A DNA stretch of 64,000 nucleotides from NCBI GenBank assembly GCA_029379385.1, contig CM055618.1, positions 11,294,134 to 11,358,133 on the forward strand. Reading direction: 5' to 3'. This document shows, one piece after another, positions 40,651 through 52,869 of the stretch (its first letter is position 1; each line of letters opens with the position of its first letter). The stretch is from Quillaja saponaria (lineage: Eukaryota; Streptophyta; Magnoliopsida; Fabales; Quillajaceae). The translations under genes and the position numbers were made by a program. The notes beneath the pieces are model-generated. The model was not told the origin of the DNA. It worked only from the letters and a program-made list of their open reading frames with translations, and made no database searches.

Positions 40651-41134
40651 GTCTATTTGGATAGAGAGGAGTGAAATAAGAGGAAATGAGAAGAAAGGTT
40701 ATGTACATTTTTCTTTCGTAAGAGTATTTTTGAAAGGAGAGAAAGGAAAGGGAGGGGTACATATACCCCTCCAAAGCTCATTTTTTAAATTTCTCTAAAT
40801 TGGAAGTATTCGAAAGAGAAGATAAAATATATTATAATTTTTGTATGTTATGACAAATATATCTCTATTATTTTTATTAAATATCTACTACTATCTAAAT
40901 AAAATATTTTAAGGGATTAATAGTAAAATTATGTAATAATATATTATTTTATCTTCTTTCCCCTCAACTCCCAAATAGAAAATATACCTTATCATTTCTT
41001 TTTCTCTCCTTTTATTTTTTTAAACTCCAAATTGAAACAAAGAATAAGTATCACTTCTCCTCTACTCTCCTCTCATTTCCTTTCCTATCCTTTCATTTAC
41101 ACTATCTCTTCTCCCTTCAAACTCTCAAATAGAC
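40651..41134. mobile_element. Foldback/MITE-like element with nested inverted repeats
   Basis: The left terminus GTCTATTTGG (40651-40660) is mirrored by CAAATAGAC (41126-41134). Inside it, a second inverted pair is present: about 40798-40838 (ttggaagtattcgaaagaga, then agataaaatat) against about 40940-40978 (attttatcttctttcccctc, then aactcccaaat). Purine-rich left and pyrimidine-rich right flanks make the whole 0.48 kb self-complementary. It has no coding potential. The nested arms suggest a non-autonomous TIR element, possibly two related units back to back. A target-site duplication was not clear. Confidence 0.5.
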
Positions 41135-43013
41135 CGTAAAAGAGTAAATTATTTTTCCTTCTTCAGATTTATTTAAAAGATACTAAGGTTCAAAATTAGG
41201 ACAAAATAACATTGCACTACCTGAATTGAATGAAAAACTAATGGTGTTAGTAAATATTTTAATGAAATTATGAAACTTTCAATTTTATCTTCAAATTATC
41301 AAAAAGCCTTGTTTTATTTTTTGGATAACAATTTATTTTTTGATAACAATTTAAGTTCTATATTTCATTTTATCTTTTTAAGTACTTACATTTATATATT
41401 TTCCTTTACTCTTTTTTTTTAATAGCAGTACATTATGCCAACCTCAATCTTTTTTAGTTTATAATTATTTTCTATAATAACATATAAAAAAATATTTTTA
41501 CACTGATAAGTAAAATGAAATATCAAATCAAACCATCTTTGATTTTAATATATATTTTTGTTTCATGAAATGAACTCAAAATGTAAATCTATACCAGTTT
41601 ATATTCAAGTAATTAGAGAATTACATGACTTACTGGTTCTTAATGATATGTAAAGTTTTTATTTTTAGTATAAAAAATATAAACAAGAAAATTACACAAC
41701 AAAAATTTATTACAATTGTATCTGCTAATAAAAGGGTATACCAAGAGAGTGGAGAAACATCCCAAAATGTAAGTAATCTTAACTTTATATCATGTCTAAT
41801 ATATTAGTAAGTTGATATGCACAAGACTAATAATCTTAACTTTCAAGTGTTTCTTTTCAAATAAATTTTAAATTAAAATATTATACTATTTTCAATTTTT
41901 TTATTTATTTTCAGGTTTACTCTATTAATTAAGAAGAAAATATTTAAAAATTAAATAACATTAATTTTAAAAAAGAATAAAATAATCGTTAATTAGTGGA
42001 TAATAGTTATAGATGTTTTTTTTAGTTTATAGGGATAATAAAGGAATTCAATCAGAGAGAAAGAGAAAGAAGAGGAAGAAAAGAGAGAAATCAAGGTAAA
42101 GAAATAATTTCATTCATAATTCTTGACAAAAGCTAATCAGTACAACTGAGGGTCTGTTAAGTACCCCTTTAGCAAGCAAACTAGACTAAAAATGACAAGA
42201 CTAACCCCCTTAAATCTTTGGAATTACAAGTAGGCCCCTTAATTAAGTTAGTATAGGTAAATAATAATAAATAAATAAAACTAAAATATTCAATACCCAT
42301 TTAAAAAGATAAAATGAAAAATATGATTTATTTGTCAAACTGAAGAACATGATTTTTTGGTAATTTAAAGATAAAATTGAGATTCTTTTAATAAGTTATC
42401 CTAAAAAATTTATTACCATCGTTAGTTTTTATCCGACTGAGGGAAAAAAGTGTTATATTATTTTTTTTAAAGTTTTGAAAGAAGAGTGTAATTTTAGTAA
42501 ATCATAAGAGACATGAATGTAAATAAAAATAAAAAGGGGGCTTGGACTGGTCAGGGGAACACCAGTAAAGGGTAAAGTCTAAAGTAGTATCATGAAGGGT
42601 CCCAGCTTGACCCTCACAGCCTGGACCGGCCGACCTGACATTCACCGTTGTATTGGTGTCAGGGGTTCCCAGCCCGGCTAGCTTGGCAATTTAGCATCAT
42701 GCCTGCAGAAGCATGTGACAACAGAATGTTGCTTCACACTGCAACTGATATTAAAAATGAAAAAGCTCAAATAGCAAATTCAATTATCAAAATGATCAAC
42801 TATTTAATTTTCTCATTACGAAAAAATGAATAAAATTATTGAAATGGAAACTAATCAGACAGCTGAAATTAAAAAAAAAAAACTTTTGCTTTTCTCTGCT
42901 CATCCGTAACAATAACAATACAGTGTCCAAAAATAATTACTAACTTATATTTCGTAATAATTAATAATTACTGAATTTAAATAAAAATGAGGGAGCAATA
43001 TAGACACGCGCCG
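41135..43013. other. Intergenic stretch downstream of the aspartic protease
   Basis: Mostly A/T-rich DNA. A GC-rich patch at about 42540-42690 (with ctggaccggccgacctgac) has no recognised function and no convincing open frame. The last 100 bases or so are likely 3' untranslated sequence of the minus-strand protease gene. Confidence 0.45.
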
Positions 43014-44378
43014 TCAAGGTAAGGCGCATCCACGACGCGAGAAACCGAACCTCGACCTGTCTTTATCAAACTCCAGCAGAAATCCTTGTTGCATTAGATT
43101 CCCCAACACGGAAAAACCCGACCCGGTGTTTACGGGTTGAATCGCTAAACACATGATTCGCTCCGCCGTTTCGATGAAGTAGTTTCTCGAAGGCGGCGAG
43201 AATACCGAGTTCCGAGCGAGTCTGAAACTCAGTTTGGGTAAACTCGGTCTTAACACGCCTGAGACGTTCACACACAGGTCGAAACCCGGAGTTGGCTCGT
43301 CTGCAATCGGCAGCTTCACCCGCCGTCTAAACGCCGCCAGAACTTGACGATAAGCCGGCTCAGATAAGAAGGTTAATGTAGTGCCGGAATCGATAACCGT
43401 ACCACCGTTTCCCGACTCGTCGACGGACCAAACGGATGGGTTGATAGGTAATTTCCTACCGTTAACGGTGACGCTCTTGATCCCAATGTAGTAAAATGAA
43501 GGCGAGAAAGGGTTCGTTTGTAAAGGTGTGAAGCTCATTTTGTGGGTTTTGATGATGTCTTCGTTTCCCGTCCCGCCGATCATGAGGTAACTCATCGGAG
43601 GTGGTGATATGGTATAATCCATTAAGCAATACGAGAATTTGTTGCCAAATCTTCGACCCAATTGGGAAGGGAAGGAAATGGATCCTCTACCCAAACCCAT
43701 GACTCCTTGTGCTCCGTTGAAGCTCGCACCGGTAACACTCGGACCAATGATCCGAAATCCACACCCGAAAGCTAAATTTCTCAGCTTAGCTTCCTTTCCA
43801 GAGCTCGAATTCAACGTCGTCGTTTCTTTAGAGAAGAACCCAGTTGTTAATGACCCATCAGCGTAGGAATACTCGTAGCGACAAGGACTGTGCAACCGGG
43901 TACGGTTGCATACCGAACCGGGTTTCGGGTGGGGAACTAGGCGACAATGTGAGTCATAGCAATGGTGGGGTGAAAACGTGGATGAATGGCGAGCGAAGAA
44001 TGCGGATCCAGGGGAGTGATTGGAACAGTTTTTACAGGCGGAGCATTTGACCCAAACCAGATCGCTGCCGGTATCGGCGACAAGGAGTAAGCTCTGTTGT
44101 GGTGTTCCCAATCGAAGTTCGACGAAATACTGACCGGAGCTTGTAGAGGCACCAGAAATAACAGGAGATTTGAAGGTTTTGTGGTCCTGAAGAGCAGAGA
44201 AAAGTACTGAAAGGCGGTGGGTGTCAAAGGAGAGAGCTTGGGTTGGGGATGAGAATGGGTTCTTATGCAGCAACCGTAGCCTCAAGTAGTCTTTAGTGGT
44301 ATTCTGAGAGTTGCAGAAATGTAAGAAAGTGAGGAGAAGGAAGAAGATGAGGCGAGAAAGTGAGGATAATGACACCAT
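43014..44378 (-). CDS. Secreted A1-family aspartic protease
   Basis: This intronless gene encodes a 454-residue pepsin-like endopeptidase of the plant atypical/nucellin-like type, probably delivered to the apoplast or vacuole. Residues 1-24 form a signal peptide (hydrophobic LIFFLLLTFLHF, cleavage likely near NS|QN). A short pro-region follows. The first catalytic motif is ADTGSDLVWV (Asp102), the flap tyrosine is in YSYADGS (Tyr172), and the second catalytic motif is VIDSGTTLTF (Asp330). The Cys-rich stretch KCSACKNCS after the first motif is the nepenthesin-type insertion. FSYCLMDYTISPPPMSYLMI and GNLMQQGFLLEFD mark the subgroup that, from memory, includes Arabidopsis At3g25700. The plant-specific saposin-like insert of typical phytepsins is absent. 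Codon usage is markedly GC-richer than the flanking DNA, normal for intronless plant genes. The biological substrate is not predictable. Confidence 0.93.
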   Translation of the reverse strand: MVSLSSLSRLIFFLLLTFLHFCNSQNTTKDYLRLRLLHKNPFSSPTQALSFDTHRLSVLFSALQDHKTFKSPVISGASTSSGQYFVELRLGTPQQSLLLVADTGSDLVWVKCSACKNCSNHSPGSAFFARHSSTFSPHHCYDSHCRLVPHPKPGSVCNRTRLHSPCRYEYSYADGSLTTGFFSKETTTLNSSSGKEAKLRNLAFGCGFRIIGPSVTGASFNGAQGVMGLGRGSISFPSQLGRRFGNKFSYCLMDYTISPPPMSYLMIGGTGNEDIIKTHKMSFTPLQTNPFSPSFYYIGIKSVTVNGRKLPINPSVWSVDESGNGGTVIDSGTTLTFLSEPAYRQVLAAFRRRVKLPIADEPTPGFDLCVNVSGVLRPSLPKLSFRLARNSVFSPPSRNYFIETAERIMCLAIQPVNTGSGFSVLGNLMQQGFLLEFDKDRSRFGFSRRGCALP

Positions 44379-44640
44379 TGTTGGATGGAGGAGACAGAGC
44401 TGGGAAGAGATAAACAGTACAAGGCAGAAAGAGAGAGATAAGAGGAAGGAGAGGGAGAGGGAGAGCGACGCGTTTTGGTGTGAGAGGGGCCAGAGGACCG
44501 TAGTCGTATGTGTTTGTAGTTGTATACAGGGAGTTAAAAAGTTACTATTTTGGTTGGTATTTGGTATTGAGTGACAGAGGGAGATTATTGGTTCACAATC
44601 TCTCCTGTTTTTTTTTTTTTTTTTGTTATAATGTGAAAAT
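44379..44640 (-). promoter_or_regulatory. Protease gene leader and promoter region
   Basis: Upstream of the protease ATG, the coding strand shows a CT-rich leader with several CTCTC blocks (44425-44470) and then a poly-A/T tract at 44609-44625. This resembles a typical plant pyrimidine-rich (Y-patch) core promoter. No unambiguous TATA box was found at the expected distance. Confidence 0.35.
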
Positions 44641-46320
44641 AATTTTATATCAACTTAAACACATATAGACTAATATTTACTTTTCATAATTTTCTCTAAT
44701 ATACCTACCTTTGATATGAGCGTAAATCTAAATAAGTAAAAAATCCACTTTTATGAAGTGATGTATTAGAGTTTCAATTTAAAACACACTTGCATTTACG
44801 GTAAAGAAAATCTAACTATTAATATTTTAGTTAAACATGAATGCAAATTTAATTAGTTTTAAGTCATATTATTTTTCATATAATTCTTGTTTTCTATCAT
44901 ATCTTAAAATATTATATTTTTCTCTAAATCATATTTAGTGTAGGATTTGTTTAACCAAAAAAAGTAAGTGAAAGTTGAAAATTCAAAGAAGAAAAAAAAT
45001 GAAAAGTTAGTAAACAAATACAATAATAAGACCAAAAGTTGAGCATTATTAAGATTTGAAAAATAATTAATATATAAAAACATTATATAAATAATATATA
45101 TTCTCGATTAATTAGATTTTATATTTAATAAGTAATAGTATTAAACAATTATTGAAATATTACTTGCCACCCATAAAGGAAAAATAGTGAAAGGAAAAAC
45201 AATTTGTCCAATTTTGTTATGAGGGAAATTGGACCTCATCCAATACATAAGCTGCTCGAGTTATAACTTTCACTACATGTCTATGCTTGAGTCTTTGACA
45301 CATGCTTATTTGAGGAGCAAAAATTGACCATGCATGTCAAATTAAGCTTTCATGTAAATTTTTACAACACTTGATTATAAACAAACTTGAGAGAACATGG
45401 CATCCAAATAAAACGAACCATGGTGAATAATAGCAACTTTTGACATTAGTTGAGCTATTCAAACATTAATTGAGTTTTTCAAGAATTATTCTGATAATTA
45501 AGATTGTATGTATTATTTATTGATTTCATAATTTTGAATCTCACTAAAAAGACGTAAGGAAATTTTTTTATATATTATGTAGTTTCAAAATATATATCAA
45601 TCACATTTAAAATATTATTTCCAAGTGTAAAAAGAGGATTAATTGAACTACTAGGGAGTACGGAGGCACGTGAGAAGTATTTGAATGAACAGCAAAGGTC
45701 AAATGTCTCCGTCTTCAATGGAGATACACATTTGAAGACAAAAAGTTTAACATTAAATTAGGAATATTAATAATTTAATTTTGCATGTCGCGTTGGATGT
45801 AATGACTGAGATCTTAATTACACAAAGATTGATTATTAGACAGTCTAGATTTCTTACAAGGGAAAGCCGGTGGCACATGGAGAAAGATGTAAGGAGCAAT
45901 AAATTAATATTATTTATTCTCGAAAGTATGGTTTGAGATCTTTGTCTCACGTGGCAACTATTAGTATTAGATTTCACCCACTTAATCTACATACGACACA
46001 GCATATAAAAATTTGATTAGGGTAAACTCACCCATTTGACATATGTCACTATCTTATTGGACAACTTCACTGTATAAAAAAGGGTCAAAGTTTCAAGATA
46101 AATGTCTCCACCTTTACTGGATTACTTTTATTAAACATTTTATATTTTTTGATATTTATTTCAATGCACCTTAAAAGTCTAAGATATATAAATTTGTTAA
46201 TTTATGTTCATTTTACTCTATATAATTTTTTTTCTCTACTTCTAGTAAATTACATTTTTTTTATTTTTTTGTTAAAATAAAAATAATTTATTATTAAATA
46301 AATTTGATCACAATTAGATA
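44641..46320. other. AT-rich intergenic stretch
   Basis: No gene, RNA or clear mobile element is recognised. A CACGTG core lies near 45668 (aggcacgtgagaag). Short frames such as 45753-45977 on minus have no homology. Confidence 0.45.
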
Positions 46321-46439
46321 AGTCAAATATAATAAACGAGGGTGTTTTAGAAAAGTATAAACTCATTTTAATTAATAAGTGATGGCTCTAAAAAGATTGG
46401 TTTTGGCGATAAGATCACCTTAGATATATATTATATTAT

Positions 46440-46900
46440 ATTACTTATCTTTTAATTTTTTTTTGATTTAAGCATCAGTGTTCACAAGTTCAAAAAACCA
46501 CTCATTTCAAGAGTCATGCCGATGACATCTTAGTTCGGACCAATCCTACGTTAACATTGGCACCGTCAATGGGAGCTCGATTTGATTTGGATTTCTCGAC
46601 CTCTATGAAGCTTTTTGCCCAATCAAGCTTTTCCTTTTTCTTCACAAGCTTTTAAGAACTATTCGAGGAGGGATCATGACATGTTACACATACACTGTTG
46701 ATAGATTTGGATCCTAAAAAAAAGACCACTATGTACACAACTTTAACCTCGGCTTACACTTACTTCCCGACATGTTTCTGGTGCTTTAAGCCTTTAGCAA
46801 CGTTGATGAGCTCACCCAAAAAATCACCTCCAAACGGACAACGAGTCCCACCAAGGATCGACTTGTCTATGATTTTCACTTAACTAGCTGTGAGCTTCCA
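46440..46900 (+). mobile_element. Probable LTR-retrotransposon leader remnant
   Basis: The string ttggcaccgtcaatggga (46557-46574) resembles the ttggcgccgtctgtggga sequence found just inside the 5' LTR of many plant Ty3/gypsy elements. It is preceded by an LTR-end-like stretch ending ...cctacgttaaca. Downstream, a 61-codon frame (46698-46883) could be a decayed gag leader. No reverse transcriptase, integrase or second LTR is visible here, so only a fragment remains. Confidence 0.4.
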
Positions 46901-47500
46901 GCTCAGTTTTCAGTAGGGTTGAACTCGAGTCTGTTTGACTAAGTTTGATTTAAGTTCGAGAAATTTTTTGTTTGTTCAAACTTGGCTCGTGTTTGATAAA
47001 AAAAAAAAAAAAAACTTGAGTTCAAATTTTGCTCGAACTCGTGAGACCTATTCTTAAACCAAATACCTATTTTTCTACTTAAATTAATGTACCTATTTAA
47101 GTTTTAATAGTGACAATATAAATCATTCAAATAATTTAATACAAGCAAACTTATATTTTTAATTAAAATAATTAGTAAAAATATAAAATATTTGTGGACC
47201 GAGCTTATTTAACCTACTTGAACCTACTGTAGCATTCGTCTCTTGAAGGTGGCCGCCATAGTCCAGCAGCTTTGGAGCCTCAAGGCTCCCCAACGCATGG
47301 CCATAAGCTCCTAGACATCTGCATGTTTCACGTCCAGATCCAGGTCTAGCCTGACCCAATCTACTTCCCCGGCTGAATGCCAAATTCTCGCCAGATCATT
47401 AGCATGGCTCTCTAGGACTCTAGCTCGCCAACATTGCTCGGTTAGTCATTCATCTTGACTAAAACATCTGGCTTAGCCGGCTCGGTTAGGCAACAAAAAA
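46901..47500. mobile_element. Repetitive, gctcg-rich transposon relic
   Basis: Segments rich in aactcgag, ttcgag and ggctcg at 46920-47045 are partly self-complementary around a poly-A/T centre (46999-47016), as in a common class of non-autonomous dicot elements. A GC-rich block at 47215-47440 follows. It has an open minus frame (47159-47383) with no recognised domain. I cannot assign a family. Confidence 0.3.
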
Positions 47501-50030
47501 AGACAAAATACCTTATCTTCACTCTTAATCGTTTCTCATTGTGGTTTATATGACTTAAATGCTTAGTGGGAATATTTTAGCAAATAACTAATCTTAATGC
47601 ATAAAAGTCTAACACATGTTTGTAATACCTAATTTAGAGTATAAATCTTGGAGTTCAACAAGTACCCGGAACTGAATAATTTAATAATTCTCATCCTTCA
47701 TGCATGATAATTTGGCTACATCGCATTATATATGTGCTTTATTTATGTTTTGCTAGGATTGCTGGACTAGTTTGTGATTTTATGACATATTCAGACCTTC
47801 ATATAAATGGTACAAAGTTATAACTCTATATCTCACTCGTTGAAATGGCTTTAAATATTTATCTATTTTATTCACGTTCAAGTAAATTAATGATCGGACT
47901 AAATAATAATAATTTATTTGTTATCAAATAATATTTTATGAGACTTTTGAGGTATGATTATTAGAAATTTGAATACATTTGGAGCTCTGAGGTCGAATAG
48001 AGACAAGAAAAAAATCTATTATTTCGCTTGCTGGTATGAAAGTAACACACATAAGAATTAATGTTTAGATTCAATTCAAATAACACATCGTAATACTATT
48101 GAATGTTATATCTTTGCGTGATTCTTATCAGCCATATTTCTCATTGATAGCACCTATGTGCATAAATTCTACGATCACAAGTATGATCCCCCAATTTCCC
48201 GGTCTGAACAATTCATCACATTTGCTTAGTATGCTTGATAATTCACTCTATTTATACGATTAGGTAGAATTTCATTATTATATTTATTATTTTTGTATTG
48301 CATGTATGGTTTCCCTGGCTGTCCTGGTTCACGATGTTATATGCTTGATAACCTATGATTTATAGCTCTGGATGATATGATTGATTCATATAAAGATTAG
48401 TTTGTTATTTTGGTTCGCATGCCCCGTCCTTGGGCTGCATTGATGCACCACAATCTAATGATTTTTGATATTGCTTGTTCAATACCTCGAATTGTGTACT
48501 CTATCATACTTGACCAACCAATGTGATTTTCAAGGCCACCAAAGAGATGAGCATGATCATTAACTTAGTAGAATAATTCACGTCTTGAGGCACAATGGAT
48601 TAACGATTCACCTCGCCCACTTCTAAGCAACATTACAACTTGGGGTCAAGTCATTTGACTGGCCAATCACAACTCACCCTAAGCGAGAATTCTCACATGT
48701 TATTTATGATCATATTATTATATAGTTACTCTTCACAAGAAATAGTATTATCTATTTCTCCTAATGCATGATTCTTTTGTTGAGATCGACCATTTAGCCA
48801 TAGTTGCAGGAAAATAATACTAGAAAATTTCATTGCTTGAGTAGGGGGAAGGAATATGCCCCCTACAACTAAGCAAAAAACTCAGAACATAACCCAGGAT
48901 ATGAAGGGGACCTCAAGAGCGCAATAAGATGAACACTATAAATGGTGCGCTAAGACTTGAGGTCCTAGCACCTGGTGCTTGGGGTGTAAGTCCACAAGGT
49001 TAGCAAATGAAATCTCATAAACTGGTGGATTTCTTGAGTCAGTCCATGAGAATACAAGACGTTAGAATGCGTCGCTCTTTCTGGACTATAAAAGTCGAAC
49101 CTCATGTCAGTAGGGGTGAGATTTTGAGAAGATGGCAGAGCTGACTATGATGCCCAGACTCATTAAACCACACTCGGATTGGAAATTAATCGCCACAGGT
49201 ACGAGAGCTCGGAAGAACCTGGCCTCGTGGACTCGAGAAACCTTGCGAATAAGGTCATGATGGAAGCACAAGCAAAATCTCATAAATGAGGTCATGAAGC
49301 ATGCACATTAGCCCATGACACCAGCCTAAAAGAAGATATATAAATTATGAATTATTTAAATATGAACTATTAAGTAAAAACATTTGCAAGTTATTAAATA
49401 ATGACATAGGAGGCCAAAGAGCTCTACTAGAATATAATTTGACTCAAAGCAGGTCTTTCATTTAAAAAGTGAAAAGCAACCCAACTGGGTATATTTATTT
49501 GTTTAAGTAAAGTGTATTCTAAACTGCAACTAAAAAGATTGTAGGTTATTCATAAAGCGAGGCAAAAGGTCTCCCGAGCCCATAGCTTAACCTTATAGAT
49601 ATAAGATAAAATATGTTTTAATAATATTATTTGAGGGCTTAATGTTTTTATGATTAAAAGATGAGACATGTTACAAGTTCATAGAACTAGCTATGAAAGG
49701 AGTTTGGGAAAATAAGAATCACAGTGTAAATCAAAGGGTTTAGGCGTGAACTCGGGAACGCCCTACAAACACAGACGCAAGGAGATTAATAACTTTGAGA
49801 TGCTTCCCCCCGAATATGACACAAAACAATCTAAATATGCATAAGCACGAAACTTTTCAATTCACACTCGAAAGGGCCGAAATAGGCAATATACATATAT
49901 ATTTAGCACTTGAAAAAGAAAAAAATAACTTTCATCCTCGTTGTTCTCATGGTTTGAGTATCTTATTCACCTCAGCTTTCCCGGTCTCAATTCTGGCCTT
50001 AATGTCCTCTCGGCTTGACAAACTAATTGT
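47501..50030. other. Probable transposon-derived intergenic DNA
   Basis: This stretch is less A/T-rich than ordinary spacer. Its sequence style is like LTR or leader regions of degraded retrotransposons (for example 48400-48700 and 48840-49320), but I see no intact protein domain on either strand. Frames such as 49107-49295 (minus) and 49795-50058 (+) have no recognisable homology. Confidence 0.3.
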
Positions 50031-50700
50031 GATAACCCATGGCTTCACATGTATGTAAATAAGGAGTCCAGGTTTTGTGGTGGGACCACAAGCCCACTTG
50101 GATAATTTTAGTAAGTTCCAAAAAATTATTTTAGTTATTTTAAGTTAATTTTTTTTTAATTACCCACTCTGCTTATTATTGGCATAATAATTTTTTTCAT
50201 GTATAAAAGTTTTTAATTATTCAAGGACTTAATAGAAAATATTTACTTATTATTAATATTCATAAGTTATGGAAAGTATGAGGACTCTTTTCAATTTGCA
50301 AATGTTGTATTGATATTTTGGACCAAGGGACCACTATAACTTTGCCAAGTGTCCCTTATATACTTTTCTCCTTTTCCTCCCTTTATTTTTGAAGTCCATC
50401 CTTACCTTTCCCCTCCTCTATTATTATCCTTCATCATTCACTTGGAGAAATTTCCATTTCCACCAAATTCTTATTCCTCCATGTTCTACAAACAAACTTT
50501 TCAACTATCTAGTGCATAATCCTACACCTAATGGAAGAATGGAAACCATGCACGTGGTCAGCCACCAACTGGAAGTCTTAGAGGTAGTGAAAAGTTTTGT
50601 ATCTCCTTCATGTGTTTAGTTGTTTCTTTTTTTTTTTTTTTGGTTTTGTTACTCTCTTATTTTTCATTCCCTTCTAGTTTTTCTCTTCCTAATTTTTCTT
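50030..50700 (+). mobile_element. LTR-like sequence of Ty3/gypsy type
   Basis: The order of signals resembles the LTR of plant chromoviral elements: a start near tgtgataaccca (50028-50039), an A/T-rich middle, gaccaagggaccacta and gccaagtgtcccttatata (50320-50361) as a promoter-like part, then a pyrimidine-rich leader. A matching second LTR or internal coding domain was not found, so it may be a solo or truncated LTR. Confidence 0.3.
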
Positions 50701-52180
50701 TGTCTTCTATTGTGATTGGGTAGTTGATGGCCTAGCTTCATTTTCTCTCACCGAATTGCATGGTTATATTTTTTTCCACCCATTTATCTCTAGATTAAGT
50801 AAGCCAATATAATTTATGTTTCTATAATTCATGTTTTAGTATTGAAAATATTGGCTTTCCATTCTTTTAATTTCTCTAAACATGTATTAGCTTATGAATT
50901 TCTTAACTATTTTAGATACTAGAAAATTTTATTATTAGTTAAGCTATATTAGGTATTCATTGTTTAATTGATCTTTCTTTGAACTTCTTGAGTTGGTCCA
51001 TAATCTATTTTTGTACTACTCTTTTATAGATTGAATCTTTATGGATATTTGAATTGGCTCCATCGTTTGATTGTGTCTAGGATGAAATCAGATTGACACT
51101 GGTTTGATTCTAAATGTCAATGTGAGTGGTAATTATATCATATGGCACTATTTTGAAACTCTAGCATGATTTCTTTTAGTGAATGATTTTTTTTCATGAA
51201 ATTAAGATTAAATGTAAATCTAACTACTTTAAATTTTATAGACATTAGAGTCTAACTTTGGGAAGAGACATCTTTGAAGCTTAGTTTTGAGTTTTGAACT
51301 TCAAGAAATTATTTATGTTTTCTTATTTTGGTTTATTGAAATAATGTTTCGTTATAGAATCTCTTACTTCTGATAGACTATCTAAAGTTAGAATTAGATG
51401 TTATTCTTTTTTATTTACATTTATATTAGTTACGTTTGGGATAAGTTTTGACTACATACTTGAGATTGGTATATATGATGATTAATCGTAGGAAGCTATT
51501 TGAGTTATTTTTATAATATGGATTTTTGACGGTAGTTTTCCTTTTGAAAGTATAATAATAGTTTGAAAATGTGGATTACTTTCAGTGTGGGATTTGATTT
51601 AAAAACTTGAAATTTTGGATCATGGTTATGATTACGCTTTAGATTTGAGAAATTGAAATGAAAGAATTTGTTTATGAGATATTGATATTCAAATAAGTTG
51701 TTATGAAAAATTGAGATAAAATTTTCTAAGTATATATATCAATTTATGAGCTTTTCCATTATGTTTTGGATCAGCAAAAGAGAAATAGTTTCTATTGAAA
51801 ATCAAAACCACAAAAAATGTCAAGTTTGTTGGCATTTAATTATTATCAAATGGGATACTAAAGCAGTTGTGAAAGGTATGCTGAGACTGTACGCGCGAGT
51901 GATATACATTGGTGACCTTAATTACTCAATTTTTCATTGCTCTTTGTGAAAATAAAAAAAATAAAAAATTCTCCAACAAAAAACATACCTAAATCCCTTG
52001 TCAAAGGAAAGTACGAAAGAAAAGAAATATATATAACAACCCACTAAATGATCATTGGGTTGGGTTAAATATTATTAGGAGAACACAACCTCAAGCACTT
52101 GTTGTCTAATTATAACTTAGTTTCTTACCTTCTACAAAACACACATGCATACAATAGTGCAGTGTTTTTTTTAATGTCCG
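50701..52180. other. Gene-free AT-rich stretch
   Basis: No recognisable gene, RNA or mobile-element end. It may continue the retroelement-derived sequence on its left. The frame at 51746-51949 has no homology. Confidence 0.4.
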
Positions 52181-52299
52181 AAATAAATAATTTAATGTAG
52201 AATTTAAATGAAATAAATTAAAATTTATATTACTTTTTAATTTTAAATTTTACATAAAATAAGTCAAATTTATCTTATGAAATTCATTAGAAATTAGTA

Positions 52300-52570
52300 A
52301 GTAATCACCACTCTTTAAATGACAATTTTATTCTTATATACTTTTATATCTTAAATAATATTTTAACCCTTATTCCTTCTCATACATTAAATGATAATTT
52401 ATTCTTATTATTTTTTATAGGCTAAAATGACACTTTTACCTTTATTATTTTTCACACACCTTAAATATGATTTTTTATTTATTATTTTTCACATCTTATA
52501 CGATTTTTTTTTAAATGAAACTTCTATTTTTATTATTCCCACACCTTAAATGAAATTTATCTCTATTATT
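52300..52570. repeat. Degenerate tandem repeat (ttattattttcacacaccttaaat-like)
   Basis: About five imperfect copies of a 40-60-base unit follow each other. Each has a ttattctt/ttattttt part and then an accttaaat/cattaaat part. It is non-coding and strongly A/T-biased. Confidence 0.5.
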
Positions 52571-52838
52571 AAAATATATATAATTTCTGAATTGTAAATT
52601 TGTTTATAGTATTTGTGTTTCATGACAATTATTGAACATTTGCATATGCTTAACTCTAATTATGAGAATCAAATTGTAGTAGGATGAGTGACTACTAATT
52701 TTTTTAGTAATAGTGAAACTGAAATGAATTCTTTATATGTTATAAATAAGAGAACTGAATTGAATTATATAGTTATTCTTTTATTCTAAATATATAAAAA
52801 AATTCATTTACACATGTTAGGAAGAAAATACTAAAAAA

Positions 52839-52868
52839 TAGAATTCATTTCAATTGAAATGAATTCTA
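52839..52868. repeat. Perfect 30-bp palindrome
   Basis: The sequence is perfectly self-complementary around 52853/52854, with the centre TCAATTGA and EcoRI-like gaattc on each side (52841-52846 and 52861-52866). There is no loop, so it can extrude a cruciform. It lies in A/T-rich DNA with further gaattc/gaattg repeats on both sides (52724-52890). Confidence 0.9.
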
Positions 52869-52869
52869 C

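Noticed and set aside
43066..44227. Open frames overlapping the aspartic protease on both strands
   Set aside because: They are shadow frames caused by the GC-richer coding sequence; only the 454-residue frame has protease motifs.
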